From positions 1 through 59,744 of the forward strand of contig SPJM01000244.1 of assembly GCA_006844585.1 (NCBI GenBank): a stretch of DNA of 59,744 nucleotides, written 5' to 3'. How positions within the stretch are numbered: position 1 is the stretch's first letter; every line of letters begins with the position of its first letter. The notes below the pieces were generated by a model. The model had not been told where the DNA came from. It saw nothing but the letters and a program-made list of their open reading frames with translations, and did no database searches. A program made the translations under genes and the position numbers. The DNA comes from Methylococcaceae bacterium (GTDB lineage: Bacteria > Pseudomonadota > Gammaproteobacteria > Methylococcales > Methylomonadaceae). Positions 1-9,043 of this stretch are shown in pieces.

Positions 1-5
1 CTCCA

Positions 6-100
6 TGTGGACAAAGCATGGATTTCCTGCGGAACGTGTGGATAAGCTGATGGAAAACTGCTGAGGCAGTTTACCACAAGCTTACCCACACTAATCCACC
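6..100. other. DnaA-box cluster, candidate replication-origin segment
   Basis: A perfect reverse-strand DnaA box (TGTGGATAA) lies at 37-45. Single-mismatch forms lie at 6-14 (TGTGGACAA) and 82-90 (TTACCCACA), and a weaker one at 92-100. An AT-rich stretch follows at about 155-200, as in origin unwinding regions. Gammaproteobacterial origins are often near atp-glmU-glmS, which begin 21 kb away here. The cluster is cut by the window edge, so dnaA, rpmH or mnmG cannot be seen. It could instead be a titration or regulatory cluster. The boxes are direct observation; the origin role is inference. Confidence 0.45.
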
Positions 101-345
101 CTTTGACCACATTCCGCCGCAGCAAGCAAAAAGCGATCATTAAACCGCCTGCGGTGCAATAATTACAATTTTTTAAATTTTTTAGAGAAAAGGTTTGTAT
201 CTTAATTATTGATGATATTGGTCTAGACAATGGGGAGTAGCATAGGCTTCACGGAAACGTGATGTAGGGTTGATGCTCAAATAGCCACGAAACTGGAAAC
301 GGTGGATACACAAGTGAATGTCTTTAGCCTAATCATGTGCGCGCC

Positions 346-486
346 GTGATTCTACTCGACAAACAAGCAACCAATCAAGGATTAGTCTGGCATACTGACT
401 ACGGGAACCAATATGTAGCGGATAGTTACTGCACTATATTAGAGAAATACCAAATCACTCAATTAATGAGTCGTATTCTTGCTTAA
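346..486 (+). pseudogene. IS3-family transposase fragment (orfB C-terminal part)
   Basis: One open frame of 46 codons contains VWHTDYGNQYVA followed by ILEKYQITQLMSR. This is the DDE-domain segment of IS3-type transposases, usually of the form H-S-D-x-G-x-Q-Y, with a downstream ITQSMSR-like motif. There is no start codon context, no upstream catalytic domain, and the frame stops at 486, so only a decayed piece remains. No clear terminal inverted repeats are visible. The rest of 101-572 holds no gene that I can support. Confidence 0.6.
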
Positions 487-572
487 AATCTATTAGAGAC
501 TTTGATGAAACTTTGCGAACCCCTGAAACCACTTTACCTTACAAGGTGTCAGGGGGGGGGCTGAAAACAAAA

Positions 573-649
573 TGGCGCGCCCTAGAGGATTCGAACCTCT
601 GGCCTCGGCCTCCGGAGGGCCGCGCTCTATCCAGCTGAGCTAAGGGCGC
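573..649 (-). tRNA. tRNA-Arg (anticodon CCG)
   Basis: The reverse complement folds as a complete cloverleaf. The acceptor stem GCGCCCU pairs with AGGGCGC, the D-arm contains AGCUCAGCUGG, the anticodon loop is CUCCGGA (anticodon CCG, reading CGG), and the T-arm has GGUUCGAAUCC. A CCA end is encoded at 575-573. It lies downstream of rnfB on the same strand. An inverted CCCCTGA/TCAGGGG pair at about 516-557, including a run of nine or more G, follows it and could be a weak hairpin terminator. Confidence 0.95.
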
Positions 650-681
650 ATATAAGACGAGTCATTATACTGAAATATGGC

Positions 682-1248
682 CTATTTGGCTTGTTTTTTC
701 AGTTTCATTTTCGCCAGCATTTGTTTCTGTTTTTTCAAGCGTTCGGCTTTTTCTTCGGCGGCTTGTTGTTGGCGTTTTTGTTTGTATCGATAACGGCTGC
801 GGGCATGGTCGGCGGCTTGTTGATTCCACTCGAATGGTGCTTGCGGCGTTTGCATGGTGATGCAGTTGACCGGGCAGGGGGCGATGCAGAGTTCACAGCC
901 GGTGCATTCGCTTTCTATGACGGTGTGCATTAATTTGTTGGCGCCTATAATGGCGTCTACCGGGCAGGGCGGCTGGCATTTGGTGCAGCCTATGCATTCT
1001 TGTTCGTCAATGACGGCGACTTGGCGCGGCTGGTCGATGCCATATTCCGGGTTGAGCGGTTTGCTATTTACGCCTAATAATGCGGCCAGTTTGGTAATGC
1101 CGGGTTCGCCGCCGGGTGGGCATTGGTTGATGTCGGCTTTACCCTTGGCAATCGCCTGGGCATAGGGTCGGCAGCCCTGGTAACCGCATTTTGTGCATTG
1201 GGTTTGCGGCAGCAGGGCGTCAATTTGCTCGGCCAGATGATTTGTCAT
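682..1248 (-). CDS. rnfB: RnfB-like iron-sulfur protein, soluble form
   Basis: This 188-residue protein has the RnfB four-cysteine [4Fe-4S] domain at its N-terminus (C18, C21, C26, C43, with the family phrase LLPQTQC). A two-cluster ferredoxin domain follows with motifs [12 protein letters not shown] and [12 protein letters not shown]. The C-terminus is a lysine/glutamine-rich tail. Membrane-bound RnfB has an N-terminal helix that anchors it in the Rnf/Rsx complex; this protein starts directly at the cluster domain, so it is probably cytoplasmic. No other rnf gene is nearby. It begins 6 bp after the hcp-like gene, implying co-transcription, and it could be the electron donor of that protein (inference). 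The symbol reflects family, not a proven Rnf role. Confidence 0.8.
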   Translation of the reverse strand: MTNHLAEQIDALLPQTQCTKCGYQGCRPYAQAIAKGKADINQCPPGGEPGITKLAALLGVNSKPLNPEYGIDQPRQVAVIDEQECIGCTKCQPPCPVDAIIGANKLMHTVIESECTGCELCIAPCPVNCITMQTPQAPFEWNQQAADHARSRYRYKQKRQQQAAEEKAERLKKQKQMLAKMKLKKQAK

Positions 1249-1254
1249 GCTTGT

Positions 1255-2931
1255 TTATGAGGCGTCCATAATGGCGGCAATATCATTCTCAACATCGTCT
1301 ATGCCTATTAAACCGTATTTGTCTTTTAACAGGGTTAAGATGTTTTCGCTGAAAAAAGGCGGTAGGGTTGGGCCGATGCGCAGTTGTTTAACGTTTAAAG
1401 AGAATAGCGCCAGCATCATTAATATGGTTTTTTGTTCAAACCAAGACAACTCAAAGGAAACCGGCAGTTGGTTCATGTCGCTGAGTCCCATTTGTTTGGC
1501 CAGATCCTGTAAAAAGCGAATGATAACGCAGTAGTCATTACTTTGTCCGGCGTCCAGTAAACGGGGAATGCCGTTGATGTCGCCAAAATCATGCTGCATG
1601 AAGCGGAATTTGCAGTCTCCAGCGGTGAAGATGAGCGTGTCTGAGGACAGTGTTGTTGCTAGCTTTTGATAATAATTGCGTTCTTTGTGGCGACCGTCGG
1701 TGCCGACAAGCACGATAAGCTTTTTGATTGCGCCGCTGTTCAGGCATTCAATGATTTTGTCGCTGAGTTCGCGCAGGGCTTGATAACCATAACCGGTCGT
1801 AAATTGGCCTTCTGTGAGCGCAGTGGGCGCTTCACTTTGTTTGGCCAGTTCGATAATTTCGCTGAAGTCCTTGCGTTCGCCGGGTTTGCGGTCAGGGATA
1901 TGGGTGACGCCCGGCCAGCCCACCATGCCGGTGCTGAAGATTTTTTCTTGATAAGTTTTTTTCGGTTGTTGAATGCTGTTGGTGGTGACTAGCACCGGAC
2001 CGTTGAATTTGGCGAACTGGGTTTTCTGGTCTTGCCAGGCGCCGCCGAAATTGGCGACCAGGTTAAAGTATTTTTTTAACGCCGGGTAGGCGTGGGCGCT
2101 GATGGATTCAGCGTGCGTGTATACATCAATTCCGGCATCGGCGGTTTGCGCCAGTAAGTCCTCTATGTCTTGTAAATCATGGCCGGAAACCAGGATGCCG
2201 GGTTTGTCCCAGGTATCTAAATGAACCGTGGTGGGTTCGGGTTCGCCAAAAGTTTCGGTGTTGGCTTTATTCAGTTGATTCATGGCGCTCAAACCCAATT
2301 GTCCGCTTTTATTCAGCATCGCCAGAATGTCGTCTATATTGTGTTCAGGTTTAAGGGTATAGGCCAGGGCTTGGTGTAAGAAGGCGTACAGTTCCGGGTC
2401 TTCTTGGCCGATCTCCAGATTATGAATGGCTAATGAGCCTAAACCTTTAGCCGCATAGATTAAGCATTCAAGCAAACCGTGAATATCTTCGCCCAATAAT
2501 TCAAAGTCGGCTTTAACGCCGACGCTCTCTCCTTTAGAGACAAACTCTTTTTGATCTGTCGTAGGGTATTGCCAGCTTGCTGCTTCAGGAATAGTTTGAT
2601 TGTATTCCTGTTTGTTTTTGAGTTGGAAAGCGGCGCGAAATTTTTTTGCGATTGAGTCTCGTCGTCTTATGCTTTCATCAATTAAGGCAACGAAATCGTC
2701 CGGACTGAAATTGACATTAGTGACCATGGCGAACAGCGCTTTCGCCATAAAACGGTCTGTTTTCAGGGTAACCAAATCGTATTCCTGCGCCTGAGCGCTG
2801 TAGAAGGCCAGGCCTTTTAGCGTATAGCTTAAAAGGTCTTGTAAACTGGAAACGTCGGCTTTTTTTCCACAGATTCCGGCGGTGTCGCAAGCAATATTCT
2901 TTTTAGCTTCTTGACAGTGATAGCAAAACAT
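1255..2931 (-). CDS. Hybrid cluster protein (Hcp) homologue lacking the hybrid-cluster cysteines
   Basis: A full-length 558-residue Hcp/hydroxylamine reductase family protein. The N-terminal cysteines C3, C6, C15, C21 follow the class I spacing for the proximal [4Fe-4S] cluster. Of the seven known hybrid-cluster ligands, H251, E275 and E499 (in SWFEQK) are kept. All four cysteines are replaced: S319 in TTNS, T411 in GTDG, D439 in AGDC and S464 in GQSND. The offsets to Desulfovibrio numbering are constant (+7, then +5), so the alignment is firm. Classical Hcp reduces nitric oxide or hydroxylamine; this protein probably cannot build the same Fe-S-O cluster. It sits between metG and the RnfB-like gene in one tight minus-strand group. 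Database annotation as hydroxylamine reductase would be misleading. Confidence 0.85.
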   Translation of the reverse strand: MFCYHCQEAKKNIACDTAGICGKKADVSSLQDLLSYTLKGLAFYSAQAQEYDLVTLKTDRFMAKALFAMVTNVNFSPDDFVALIDESIRRRDSIAKKFRAAFQLKNKQEYNQTIPEAASWQYPTTDQKEFVSKGESVGVKADFELLGEDIHGLLECLIYAAKGLGSLAIHNLEIGQEDPELYAFLHQALAYTLKPEHNIDDILAMLNKSGQLGLSAMNQLNKANTETFGEPEPTTVHLDTWDKPGILVSGHDLQDIEDLLAQTADAGIDVYTHAESISAHAYPALKKYFNLVANFGGAWQDQKTQFAKFNGPVLVTTNSIQQPKKTYQEKIFSTGMVGWPGVTHIPDRKPGERKDFSEIIELAKQSEAPTALTEGQFTTGYGYQALRELSDKIIECLNSGAIKKLIVLVGTDGRHKERNYYQKLATTLSSDTLIFTAGDCKFRFMQHDFGDINGIPRLLDAGQSNDYCVIIRFLQDLAKQMGLSDMNQLPVSFELSWFEQKTILMMLALFSLNVKQLRIGPTLPPFFSENILTLLKDKYGLIGIDDVENDIAAIMDAS

Positions 2932-2976
2932 TATTATCTCCCTGTTTTTGAGTCAAAATGCGGATGACGCGCTGTA

Positions 2977-4992
2977 TTATTTCACGCGCATGCCCGCTTG
3001 AGCTCCCTGATCAGGCTTGAGCACCCAAATGTCTTTTCCGCCAGGTCCTGCGGCCAAGACCATGCCTTCGGAGACGCCGAAACGCATTTTTCTGGGTTTT
3101 AAATTAGCGATGACCAGAGTCAGTTGTCCTTCCAAGTCTTCGGGGCTGTAGGCGGATTTGATGCCGGCAAAAATATTGCGGGTTTCATCCCCGATATCGA
3201 CGGTCAATTGTAATAGTTTATCGGCGCCGTCTACCGTTTGCGCTTTCACAATTTTTGCGATGCGCAAATCGAGTTTGGCGAAGTCGTCAAACTCTATTGT
3301 GTCAGCGATAGGATCCCATTGTTTTTGTATGGTTTTTTCGGGTTCCAGATTTTCCTTGGAGGCCGACACAATGGCTTCGATTTTATCGTTTTCCACGCGG
3401 GTCATCAATGGTTTAAATTTATTAATGGCGTGGTCAAGCAGCGGTTGTCTTTCTGACGGCCAGGCTTGAGCGTCTATATTCAGAAATTGCTCGGCATTTT
3501 CGACCAGGCTTGGGACGACCGGTTTGAGATACGCAATTAACAGGCTGAACAGATTGATTCCCATTGAGCAAGCGTCATGCAGCTCGGTGTCTTTGCCTTC
3601 TTCTTTGGCGATCACCCAAGGCTTCTTTTCATCAATATATTGGTTGGCTAAATCCGCCAGCGCCATGATTTCCCGCATGGCTTTGCCGAATTCGCGGGTT
3701 TCGTAAAGTTCAGCAATACGCGGCGCGGCGGCGATAAATTGATTGAATAGTTCGGGCTCAGAACAGGCGGCAGACAGCTTGCCGTCAAAACGTTTATGGA
3801 TAAAGCCGCTACAGCGACTGGCAATATTAACGACTTTGCCGACCAAATCAGAGTTAACGCGTTGACTGAAGTCATCGAAATTTAAGTCAAGGTCATCAAC
3901 CCCGGCGGCGAGTTTGGCGGCAAAATAATAGCGTAGATATTCAGGGTTCAAATGATCCAAGTAAGTGCGCGCTTTAATGAACGTGCCGCGCGATTTGGAC
4001 ATTTTTTCGCCGTTGACGGTTAAAAAGCCGTGGGCAAAGACGGCGCTAGGCGTTCTGAATCCGGCACCGTGCAGCATGGCGGGCCAGAATAAGGCATGAA
4101 AATAAATAATATCTTTGCCGATGAAGTGATACAGTTCCGTTTCGCTGTTGGCTCCCCAAAAAGCGTCAAAGTCGATATTCTGTAATTCGCAAAAGTTTTT
4201 AAAGCTGGCCATATAACCTATCGGCGCATCCAGCCAGACGTAGAAGTATTTGCCGGGCGCATCGGGGATTTCAAAGCCGAAGTAAGGCGCATCTCTGGAA
4301 ATATCCCATTGCTGCAAACCGTTTTCCAGCCATTCCGCCATTTTATTGCGGACTTCCGGCTGCAAATGACCTTCTTCAGTGGTCCACTCGGTCAACATGG
4401 TTTCAAAATCGTTTAGATTGAAGAAATAGTGTTCGGAATCTTTTTCGATAGGCTTTTCGCCGGATACCGCTGAAACAGCGTTGATCAGTTCGGTGGGCGA
4501 ATAAGTGGCGCCACAGGCTTCGCAGTTATCGCCGTATTGGTCTTTTGCGCCGCATTTGGGGCATTCGCCTTTGATGAAACGATCCGGTAAAAACATTTGT
4601 TTGAGCGGGTCGAATGCCTGGGTGATCGTGCGTTGGCTGATGTGTCCGCCTGCTTTCAGCTGGCGGTAGATGAACTCGGAAAGATCTTTGTTTTCCGCCG
4701 AATGAGTGCTGTGATAGTGATCAAAAGCGACGCCGAATTCGGCAAAGTCAGCGCGATGCTCTTGTTCGGTTTGGGCGATCAATTGCTCAGGCGAAATACC
4801 TTCTTTATCGGCTCTCAACATGATCGGCGTACCGTGGGTATCGTCCGCGCAAACGTAGTAACATTGATTGCCGCGTTGTTTTTGGAAGCGCACCCAGATG
4901 TCGGTTTGAATATATTCGACTAAGTGACCGATATGGATCGGCCCGTTGGCGTAAGGTAATGCGCTGGTGACAAGAATTTTTCGTTCTGACAT
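2977..4992 (-). CDS. metG: Methionyl-tRNA synthetase
   Basis: A 671-residue class I aminoacyl-tRNA synthetase that charges tRNA-Met. Visible marks are the HIGH-type signature in NGPIHIGHL at residues 17-25, a zinc knuckle with CPKCGAK and CEACG around 143-161, KMSKS near residue 330, an anticodon-binding helical domain, and a C-terminal EMAP/Trbp111-like tRNA-binding domain from about 570. Length and domain order match the long dimeric form of E. coli. The start ATG is preceded by no strong Shine-Dalgarno. The upstream segment carries TGCGATAAT, a likely -10 element, within a sequence repeated at 21599-21662. The hcp-like gene follows 45 bp downstream. Confidence 0.97.
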   Translation of the reverse strand: MSERKILVTSALPYANGPIHIGHLVEYIQTDIWVRFQKQRGNQCYYVCADDTHGTPIMLRADKEGISPEQLIAQTEQEHRADFAEFGVAFDHYHSTHSAENKDLSEFIYRQLKAGGHISQRTITQAFDPLKQMFLPDRFIKGECPKCGAKDQYGDNCEACGATYSPTELINAVSAVSGEKPIEKDSEHYFFNLNDFETMLTEWTTEEGHLQPEVRNKMAEWLENGLQQWDISRDAPYFGFEIPDAPGKYFYVWLDAPIGYMASFKNFCELQNIDFDAFWGANSETELYHFIGKDIIYFHALFWPAMLHGAGFRTPSAVFAHGFLTVNGEKMSKSRGTFIKARTYLDHLNPEYLRYYFAAKLAAGVDDLDLNFDDFSQRVNSDLVGKVVNIASRCSGFIHKRFDGKLSAACSEPELFNQFIAAAPRIAELYETREFGKAMREIMALADLANQYIDEKKPWVIAKEEGKDTELHDACSMGINLFSLLIAYLKPVVPSLVENAEQFLNIDAQAWPSERQPLLDHAINKFKPLMTRVENDKIEAIVSASKENLEPEKTIQKQWDPIADTIEFDDFAKLDLRIAKIVKAQTVDGADKLLQLTVDIGDETRNIFAGIKSAYSPEDLEGQLTLVIANLKPRKMRFGVSEGMVLAAGPGGKDIWVLKPDQGAQAGMRVK

Positions 4993-4993
4993 A

Positions 4994-5055
4994 AATGGTT
5001 TGCGATGAAATTTCAGAGTAACCGAACATTATCGCAGATTTTTTGGAAAAAATTA
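4994..5055. repeat. Left direct repeat bounding the CoM/epoxide block
   Basis: This segment, starting AATGGTTTGCGATGAAATTT, matches 21599-21662 in the same orientation, with 42 of the first 48 positions identical by hand alignment before small indels. It occupies the metG upstream region and ends exactly at the stop codon of the GMC oxidoreductase gene. Read on the minus strand it contains TGCGATAAT, a plausible metG -10 box also conserved in the other copy. The pair brackets the whole 16.5 kb CoM/epoxide gene block. Confidence 0.8.
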
Positions 5056-6645
5056 ATATCCTCTTTTGATGTTGGTTAAAATCATATCCGCCGCTTTTTC
5101 CGCAATCATAATGGTTGGAGCATTGGTATTGCCGCTAACAATCGTCGGCATGATCGAGGCGTCGACCACGCGTAGGCTGTCAATGCCGTGAATTCGTAGT
5201 TTTTCGTCGACCACCGCCATGTCATCGTTTCCCATTTTGCAAGTTCCGCACGGATGCCAAGTGGTTGATGCGCTGCGCCGGATAAAGTCTTCTAATTCAT
5301 CGTTGCTTCTTAATGCAATGCCGGGCGAGACTTCTTTTCTGCGGATATCGTCAAAGGCTTTAGCATACAAAATTTTTAGATTCCAGCGCACACCGTCCAA
5401 GGCGCAACTTAAATCATCGGCAGCGCTGAAATATTTAAAGTCAACGATGGTTTTTTCAAGTGGATCGTTTGACGACAGGCGCACTTCGCCACGGCTTTGC
5501 GGACGGTTGATGTAAGCGGTTAAAGTCATGCCGTGACGTTCAGTCGCCCCACCTTCAGGATAATCAGGCGGCAGTGTCATCAGAAAAAACAATTGCAGAT
5601 CCGGGGCGGTTTCTTGTTTTCGGCTGTTGACAAATGCGCCCGCCTCCAGAAAATTGGAAGCCAGCGGCCCGTCGCCATTTTGCTGATAACGTTGCAAGGC
5701 GTGGATCCGTTGTGTTTCGACAAACGGCGCATAAGTCCAGCCCTGTGCAATTTCACAGCGCACCCGAGTATGCAAATGATCCTGAAGGTTTTTGCCGACT
5801 CCGGGTAAATCCTGTAAAACCTTAATTGCGCATGACGCCAATTCCTGTTGTGCTCCTATCCCGGACAACATCAGCAATTGCGGCGAGCGAATCGCACCGG
5901 CGGCAATGATAACTTCGGTTTGCATATAGACTTTATGCAATTGTCCTAAACGGATATATTCAACTCCTTTGGCTTTATATTGGTCGATTAATAAACGGGT
6001 TACTAACGCATGAGGCAGTACCGTCAAGTTGTTCCGTTGACGAACCGGGTTTAGATAAGCCGCAGCAGTACTGCAGCGTTTTCCGGCGCAAATGGTTGCT
6101 TGCATGGGGCCGACGCCCTCTTGCTCAGCGCCGTTGAAATCAGGGTTATATGGGATGCCGACCTGTTGCGCCGCAGTAAAATAGCGTTGCACCAGTGGGT
6201 TATCATTCGGATGGCTGGTGACAACTAACGGTCCATCATTGCCATGATACTGGTTGGAAAAGCTTTGGTTGTTTTCTGCCTTTTTGAAATACGGTAATAC
6301 TGATTCGTAATTCCAGCCGGCATTGCCCAATGTTTGCCAGTGATCATAGTCCTGTCTATTACCGCGCATATAGATCATATAATTGATCGCGCTGGAACCG
6401 CCTAATCCTCTGCCTTGCGGTAAGAAAATCCGCCTTCCGTACATCGCTCTTTGCGGTGCTGTGCGATGGCTCCAGTCGTATTGACTATCTTGCAATTGGT
6501 TGTAATAAGCCGGGGTGCGGATGGATGCTGAGTCGGTTTCGCCCCCGGCCTCCAGTAACAATACTCGGCAATGCGGATCAGCCGATAAGCGATTGGCTAA
6601 TACGCACCCGGCGGAACCAGCGCCGACAATAATATAATCGTACAT
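5053..6645 (-). CDS. GMC-family FAD alcohol dehydrogenase/oxidase, candidate hydroxyalkyl-CoM dehydrogenase
   Basis: A 530-residue glucose-methanol-choline oxidoreductase resembling choline dehydrogenase and AlkJ-type alcohol dehydrogenases. The N-terminus is a Rossmann FAD motif (VGAGSAGCVLANRL) with LLLEAGG as second signature. GGSSAINYMIYMRG is the GMC signature. The catalytic pair is H464 (in TWHPCGTCKMG) and N508 (in SGNTNAP). These enzymes oxidise primary or secondary alcohols to carbonyls using FAD and pass electrons to oxygen, quinones or a carrier. It is the last gene of the 11-gene operon, 14 bp after the flavoprotein gene. The operon lacks the SDR 2-hydroxypropyl-CoM dehydrogenases of Xanthobacter, so this enzyme is the best candidate for oxidising the hydroxyalkyl-CoM adduct (inference). 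Family assignment is firm, substrate unknown. Confidence 0.85.
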   Translation of the reverse strand: MYDYIIVGAGSAGCVLANRLSADPHCRVLLLEAGGETDSASIRTPAYYNQLQDSQYDWSHRTAPQRAMYGRRIFLPQGRGLGGSSAINYMIYMRGNRQDYDHWQTLGNAGWNYESVLPYFKKAENNQSFSNQYHGNDGPLVVTSHPNDNPLVQRYFTAAQQVGIPYNPDFNGAEQEGVGPMQATICAGKRCSTAAAYLNPVRQRNNLTVLPHALVTRLLIDQYKAKGVEYIRLGQLHKVYMQTEVIIAAGAIRSPQLLMLSGIGAQQELASCAIKVLQDLPGVGKNLQDHLHTRVRCEIAQGWTYAPFVETQRIHALQRYQQNGDGPLASNFLEAGAFVNSRKQETAPDLQLFFLMTLPPDYPEGGATERHGMTLTAYINRPQSRGEVRLSSNDPLEKTIVDFKYFSAADDLSCALDGVRWNLKILYAKAFDDIRRKEVSPGIALRSNDELEDFIRRSASTTWHPCGTCKMGNDDMAVVDEKLRIHGIDSLRVVDASIMPTIVSGNTNAPTIMIAEKAADMILTNIKRGY

Positions 6646-6659
6646 AGTAACTCCAGGCT

Positions 6660-8027
6660 TTAATGATCGGAATGGCAGACTTTTTTCAGTAATGCCCCGG
6701 CGGCAATGATGATTGGCGACAAAACCGGGCTGAATGGAGGCGCATAGGCTAAGTCGGCATTTTCCAGATCACGACAGTGCAAATTGCCGAGTAGAGCAGT
6801 AGCGGCAATATCAATGGTTTTATCCACCGCTCCCAAGCCGACTGCCTGCGCGCCTAGCAAGCGTCCGTTCTGTTTCTCGGCCACCAGTTTTAATCTCAGT
6901 TTCCGAACGTCGGGGTAATAGCGGGCTTTGTCACGAGCATCAATAATAATGCTGATTACATCGAAACCGTCGGCGCGCGCCGCTTTCTCAGTCAGGCCGG
7001 TCAAACCGATCTGCATATCGAAACATTTACAAATTGCAGTTCCCATCACACCGGGAAACTTGGCATCACCCCCGGCGGCATTTTCACCGGCAACCCGCCC
7101 CTGTAAATTGGCCGTATCGCCCAATGGTTGCCAGATCGGCAAACCGCTTAATTGATGTTTACTTTCTGCGCAATCGCCGGCGGCAAAGATGCCTTCAATA
7201 TTGGTTTGCATGCGTTCATCAACAGCAATTGCGCCGGTTTCTCCCAGCATAATTCCGGCTTGTTGCGCCAATTCAACATTCGCTTTAGCGCCCATTGCCA
7301 GGACCACCAAATCAGCAGGAATACGTCTTCCGGATTCAGTCAGCACTTGATTAACTCGTTCCGAGTAACCGCACAGTTCGGCGATGCCGTTACCGGTAAT
7401 AACTTGAACATTTTTTTTGATCAAGTAATCGTGTATAGGTTGACTCATTTCTTCATCAAGTCGGGAAAACACTTGTCGGTTCCTACTCAATAGAGTGACT
7501 TCTATGTCTAATTCGCGCAAACTCTCCGCCATTTCCAAACCAATATAACCACTGCCGACAATCACGGCTGTTTTCGGCTGTTGACGTATCAGAAATGTGT
7601 GGAACTTATCCAGTTCAAGCATACTACGCAAGGTTAAAACTCCCTCCAGATTATTACCGGGTGTCTCTGGAATCACGCTACGAGCTCCTGTAGCAATGAT
7701 CAGGCTGTCAAAATTGACTACATGTTTTTGATTGCGGATTCGGTCATGTACGGTCATGGTTCGATCTGCCACGTTTAATGCTGTGACCCGATGATGGTTC
7801 TTTATCTCGATACCGTCTCGCGCGAAATCTTCTGCACGGCGAATAATCAAGGATTCGCGCTTGTTGATCAGTCCGCTTAAATAATAGGGCTGACCGCATG
7901 CCGTGTAGGACACTTCCGTTTCATCCTGATACAAGGTAATGCGTAGTTTCGGGTTGACCCGTCGCGCCCGGGCTGCAGCTTTGGCGCCCGCCGCCACGCC
8001 GCCAATAATGATCAAATGCTCAGCCAT
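6660..8027 (-). CDS. CoA-disulfide-reductase-like FAD/NAD(P)H flavoprotein
   Basis: A 455-residue pyridine nucleotide-disulfide oxidoreductase of the single-cysteine CoA-disulfide reductase/NADH oxidase branch. It has an FAD Rossmann motif (IIGGVAAGAKAAARARR), redox cysteine C44 in SYTACGQPYY, an NAD(P)H-binding VIVGSGYIGLEMAE motif around residues 154-167, the second FAD motif IFAAGDCAE, and a C-terminal dimerisation domain. The two-cysteine centre of 2-ketopropyl-CoM carboxylase is absent. It overlaps the upstream xcbE-like gene by 16 bp. Possible roles are reduction of CoM disulfide or CoM-CoA mixed disulfide, or reductive thioether cleavage of a CoM-acyl adduct by attack of C44 on sulfur. 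The first is the conservative reading; the second is speculation that would complete the pathway. Confidence 0.82.
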   Translation of the reverse strand: MAEHLIIIGGVAAGAKAAARARRVNPKLRITLYQDETEVSYTACGQPYYLSGLINKRESLIIRRAEDFARDGIEIKNHHRVTALNVADRTMTVHDRIRNQKHVVNFDSLIIATGARSVIPETPGNNLEGVLTLRSMLELDKFHTFLIRQQPKTAVIVGSGYIGLEMAESLRELDIEVTLLSRNRQVFSRLDEEMSQPIHDYLIKKNVQVITGNGIAELCGYSERVNQVLTESGRRIPADLVVLAMGAKANVELAQQAGIMLGETGAIAVDERMQTNIEGIFAAGDCAESKHQLSGLPIWQPLGDTANLQGRVAGENAAGGDAKFPGVMGTAICKCFDMQIGLTGLTEKAARADGFDVISIIIDARDKARYYPDVRKLRLKLVAEKQNGRLLGAQAVGLGAVDKTIDIAATALLGNLHCRDLENADLAYAPPFSPVLSPIIIAAGALLKKVCHSDH

Positions 8028-9040
8028 TTTCCATCTCCGGCAAAAAAGGATGGTTCACCGCCGCTGTGTATAAACACCAGCGGATAATTAAAACCGGACC
8101 CGATGTGTATTTTTTCCATCATCCCCGCCATCGCCTTGCCGGTATAAGTCGGATCCAACAGAATACCTTCACAACTGGCCAATAGGCGTATTGCCGATGC
8201 AGCTTCCACACTGGGGATACCGTAGCCATCACCGATAAAACCGCCATAAACGATTACCTCATCCTCTCCGACAATGAGTTCCTGGTCCAATAATTTGGCC
8301 GCTTCGTTAACCAGTCTGGAGATTTGAACGCATACCTCTTCGACCTCGCGGCTGACGGTATAGCTGACGATCCGCCACGGATTGCCTAACATTTTCGTGC
8401 CCAATAACCAGCCTGCATGCGTGCCTCCGGAACCGGTGGCCATCACAATAGTTTTGGGTATGATGTTCTGTTTCAAACATTGCAGGTAGAGTTCTTCCGC
8501 CGCCAAGGCATGGCCTAATGCGCCTAGTGCGCAAGCGCCGCCTCTTGGAATCGGGTAAGGTTTACGTCCCTGACGTAATAATTTCTTACATTGCCGGGTA
8601 ATTTCGGAATCTACTGAACTGCGTTCAGGATTTTCGGTGAATACGACGGAGGATGCCAACATACGGCTGATACGGTAATTGCCATCCACGCATTTCGGTG
8701 CGCTTCCCCAAAACACTGTCTGACAGTCCAGGCCCATATGGCGGGCGGTCATTGCCGTCGCTCGCACATGATTGGATTGCACTCCGGCGCCAGTCACCAA
8801 AATATCGGCATTTTGCCTTAACGCATCGGCGATCAGTATCTCCAGGCCGCGAATTTTGTTGCCGCCTAAACCGAAGCTGATCAAATCGTCGCGTTTGCAC
8901 CAGATTTCCGCTTGCAACATTTCGCTGAGACGACGCAACGGTTGCAGCAGCGTTGTATTTCGTAACAACGATATGCGCGGTAGGATTTGTAAACGTTGCC
9001 AGAAATCGTGAACACCGTTATTTAATATACTCATTGTCAT
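8012..9040 (-). CDS. xcbE: D-cysteine desulfhydrase-like PLP enzyme, XcbE homologue (CoM biosynthesis)
   Basis: A 342-residue fold-type II PLP enzyme of the ACC deaminase/D-cysteine desulfhydrase group. The PLP lysine is K62 in GLGGNKIRG, and the phosphate-binding glycine loop appears as ATGSGGTHAG. In Xanthobacter the corresponding enzyme XcbE1 is the fourth product of the xcbB1-C1-D1-E1 set and is thought to supply or install sulfur for coenzyme M. Here it is likewise fourth after the ComA-like and two lyase genes, 3 bp after the second lyase, and overlaps the following flavoprotein gene by 16 bp. The first ATG is chosen because GGAGG lies 8 bp upstream of it. A stand-alone desulfhydrase cannot be excluded from sequence alone, but the order argues for CoM synthesis. 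Confidence 0.8.
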   Translation of the reverse strand: MTMSILNNGVHDFWQRLQILPRISLLRNTTLLQPLRRLSEMLQAEIWCKRDDLISFGLGGNKIRGLEILIADALRQNADILVTGAGVQSNHVRATAMTARHMGLDCQTVFWGSAPKCVDGNYRISRMLASSVVFTENPERSSVDSEITRQCKKLLRQGRKPYPIPRGGACALGALGHALAAEELYLQCLKQNIIPKTIVMATGSGGTHAGWLLGTKMLGNPWRIVSYTVSREVEEVCVQISRLVNEAAKLLDQELIVGEDEVIVYGGFIGDGYGIPSVEAASAIRLLASCEGILLDPTYTGKAMAGMMEKIHIGSGFNYPLVFIHSGGEPSFFAGDGKWLSI

Positions 9041-9043
9041 CGC

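Noticed and set aside
6660-8027. 2-ketopropyl-CoM oxidoreductase/carboxylase (XecC)
   Set aside because: The protein has one redox cysteine in the SYTACG context and belongs to the CoA-disulfide reductase branch; 2-KPCC has a two-cysteine centre of the glutathione reductase type.
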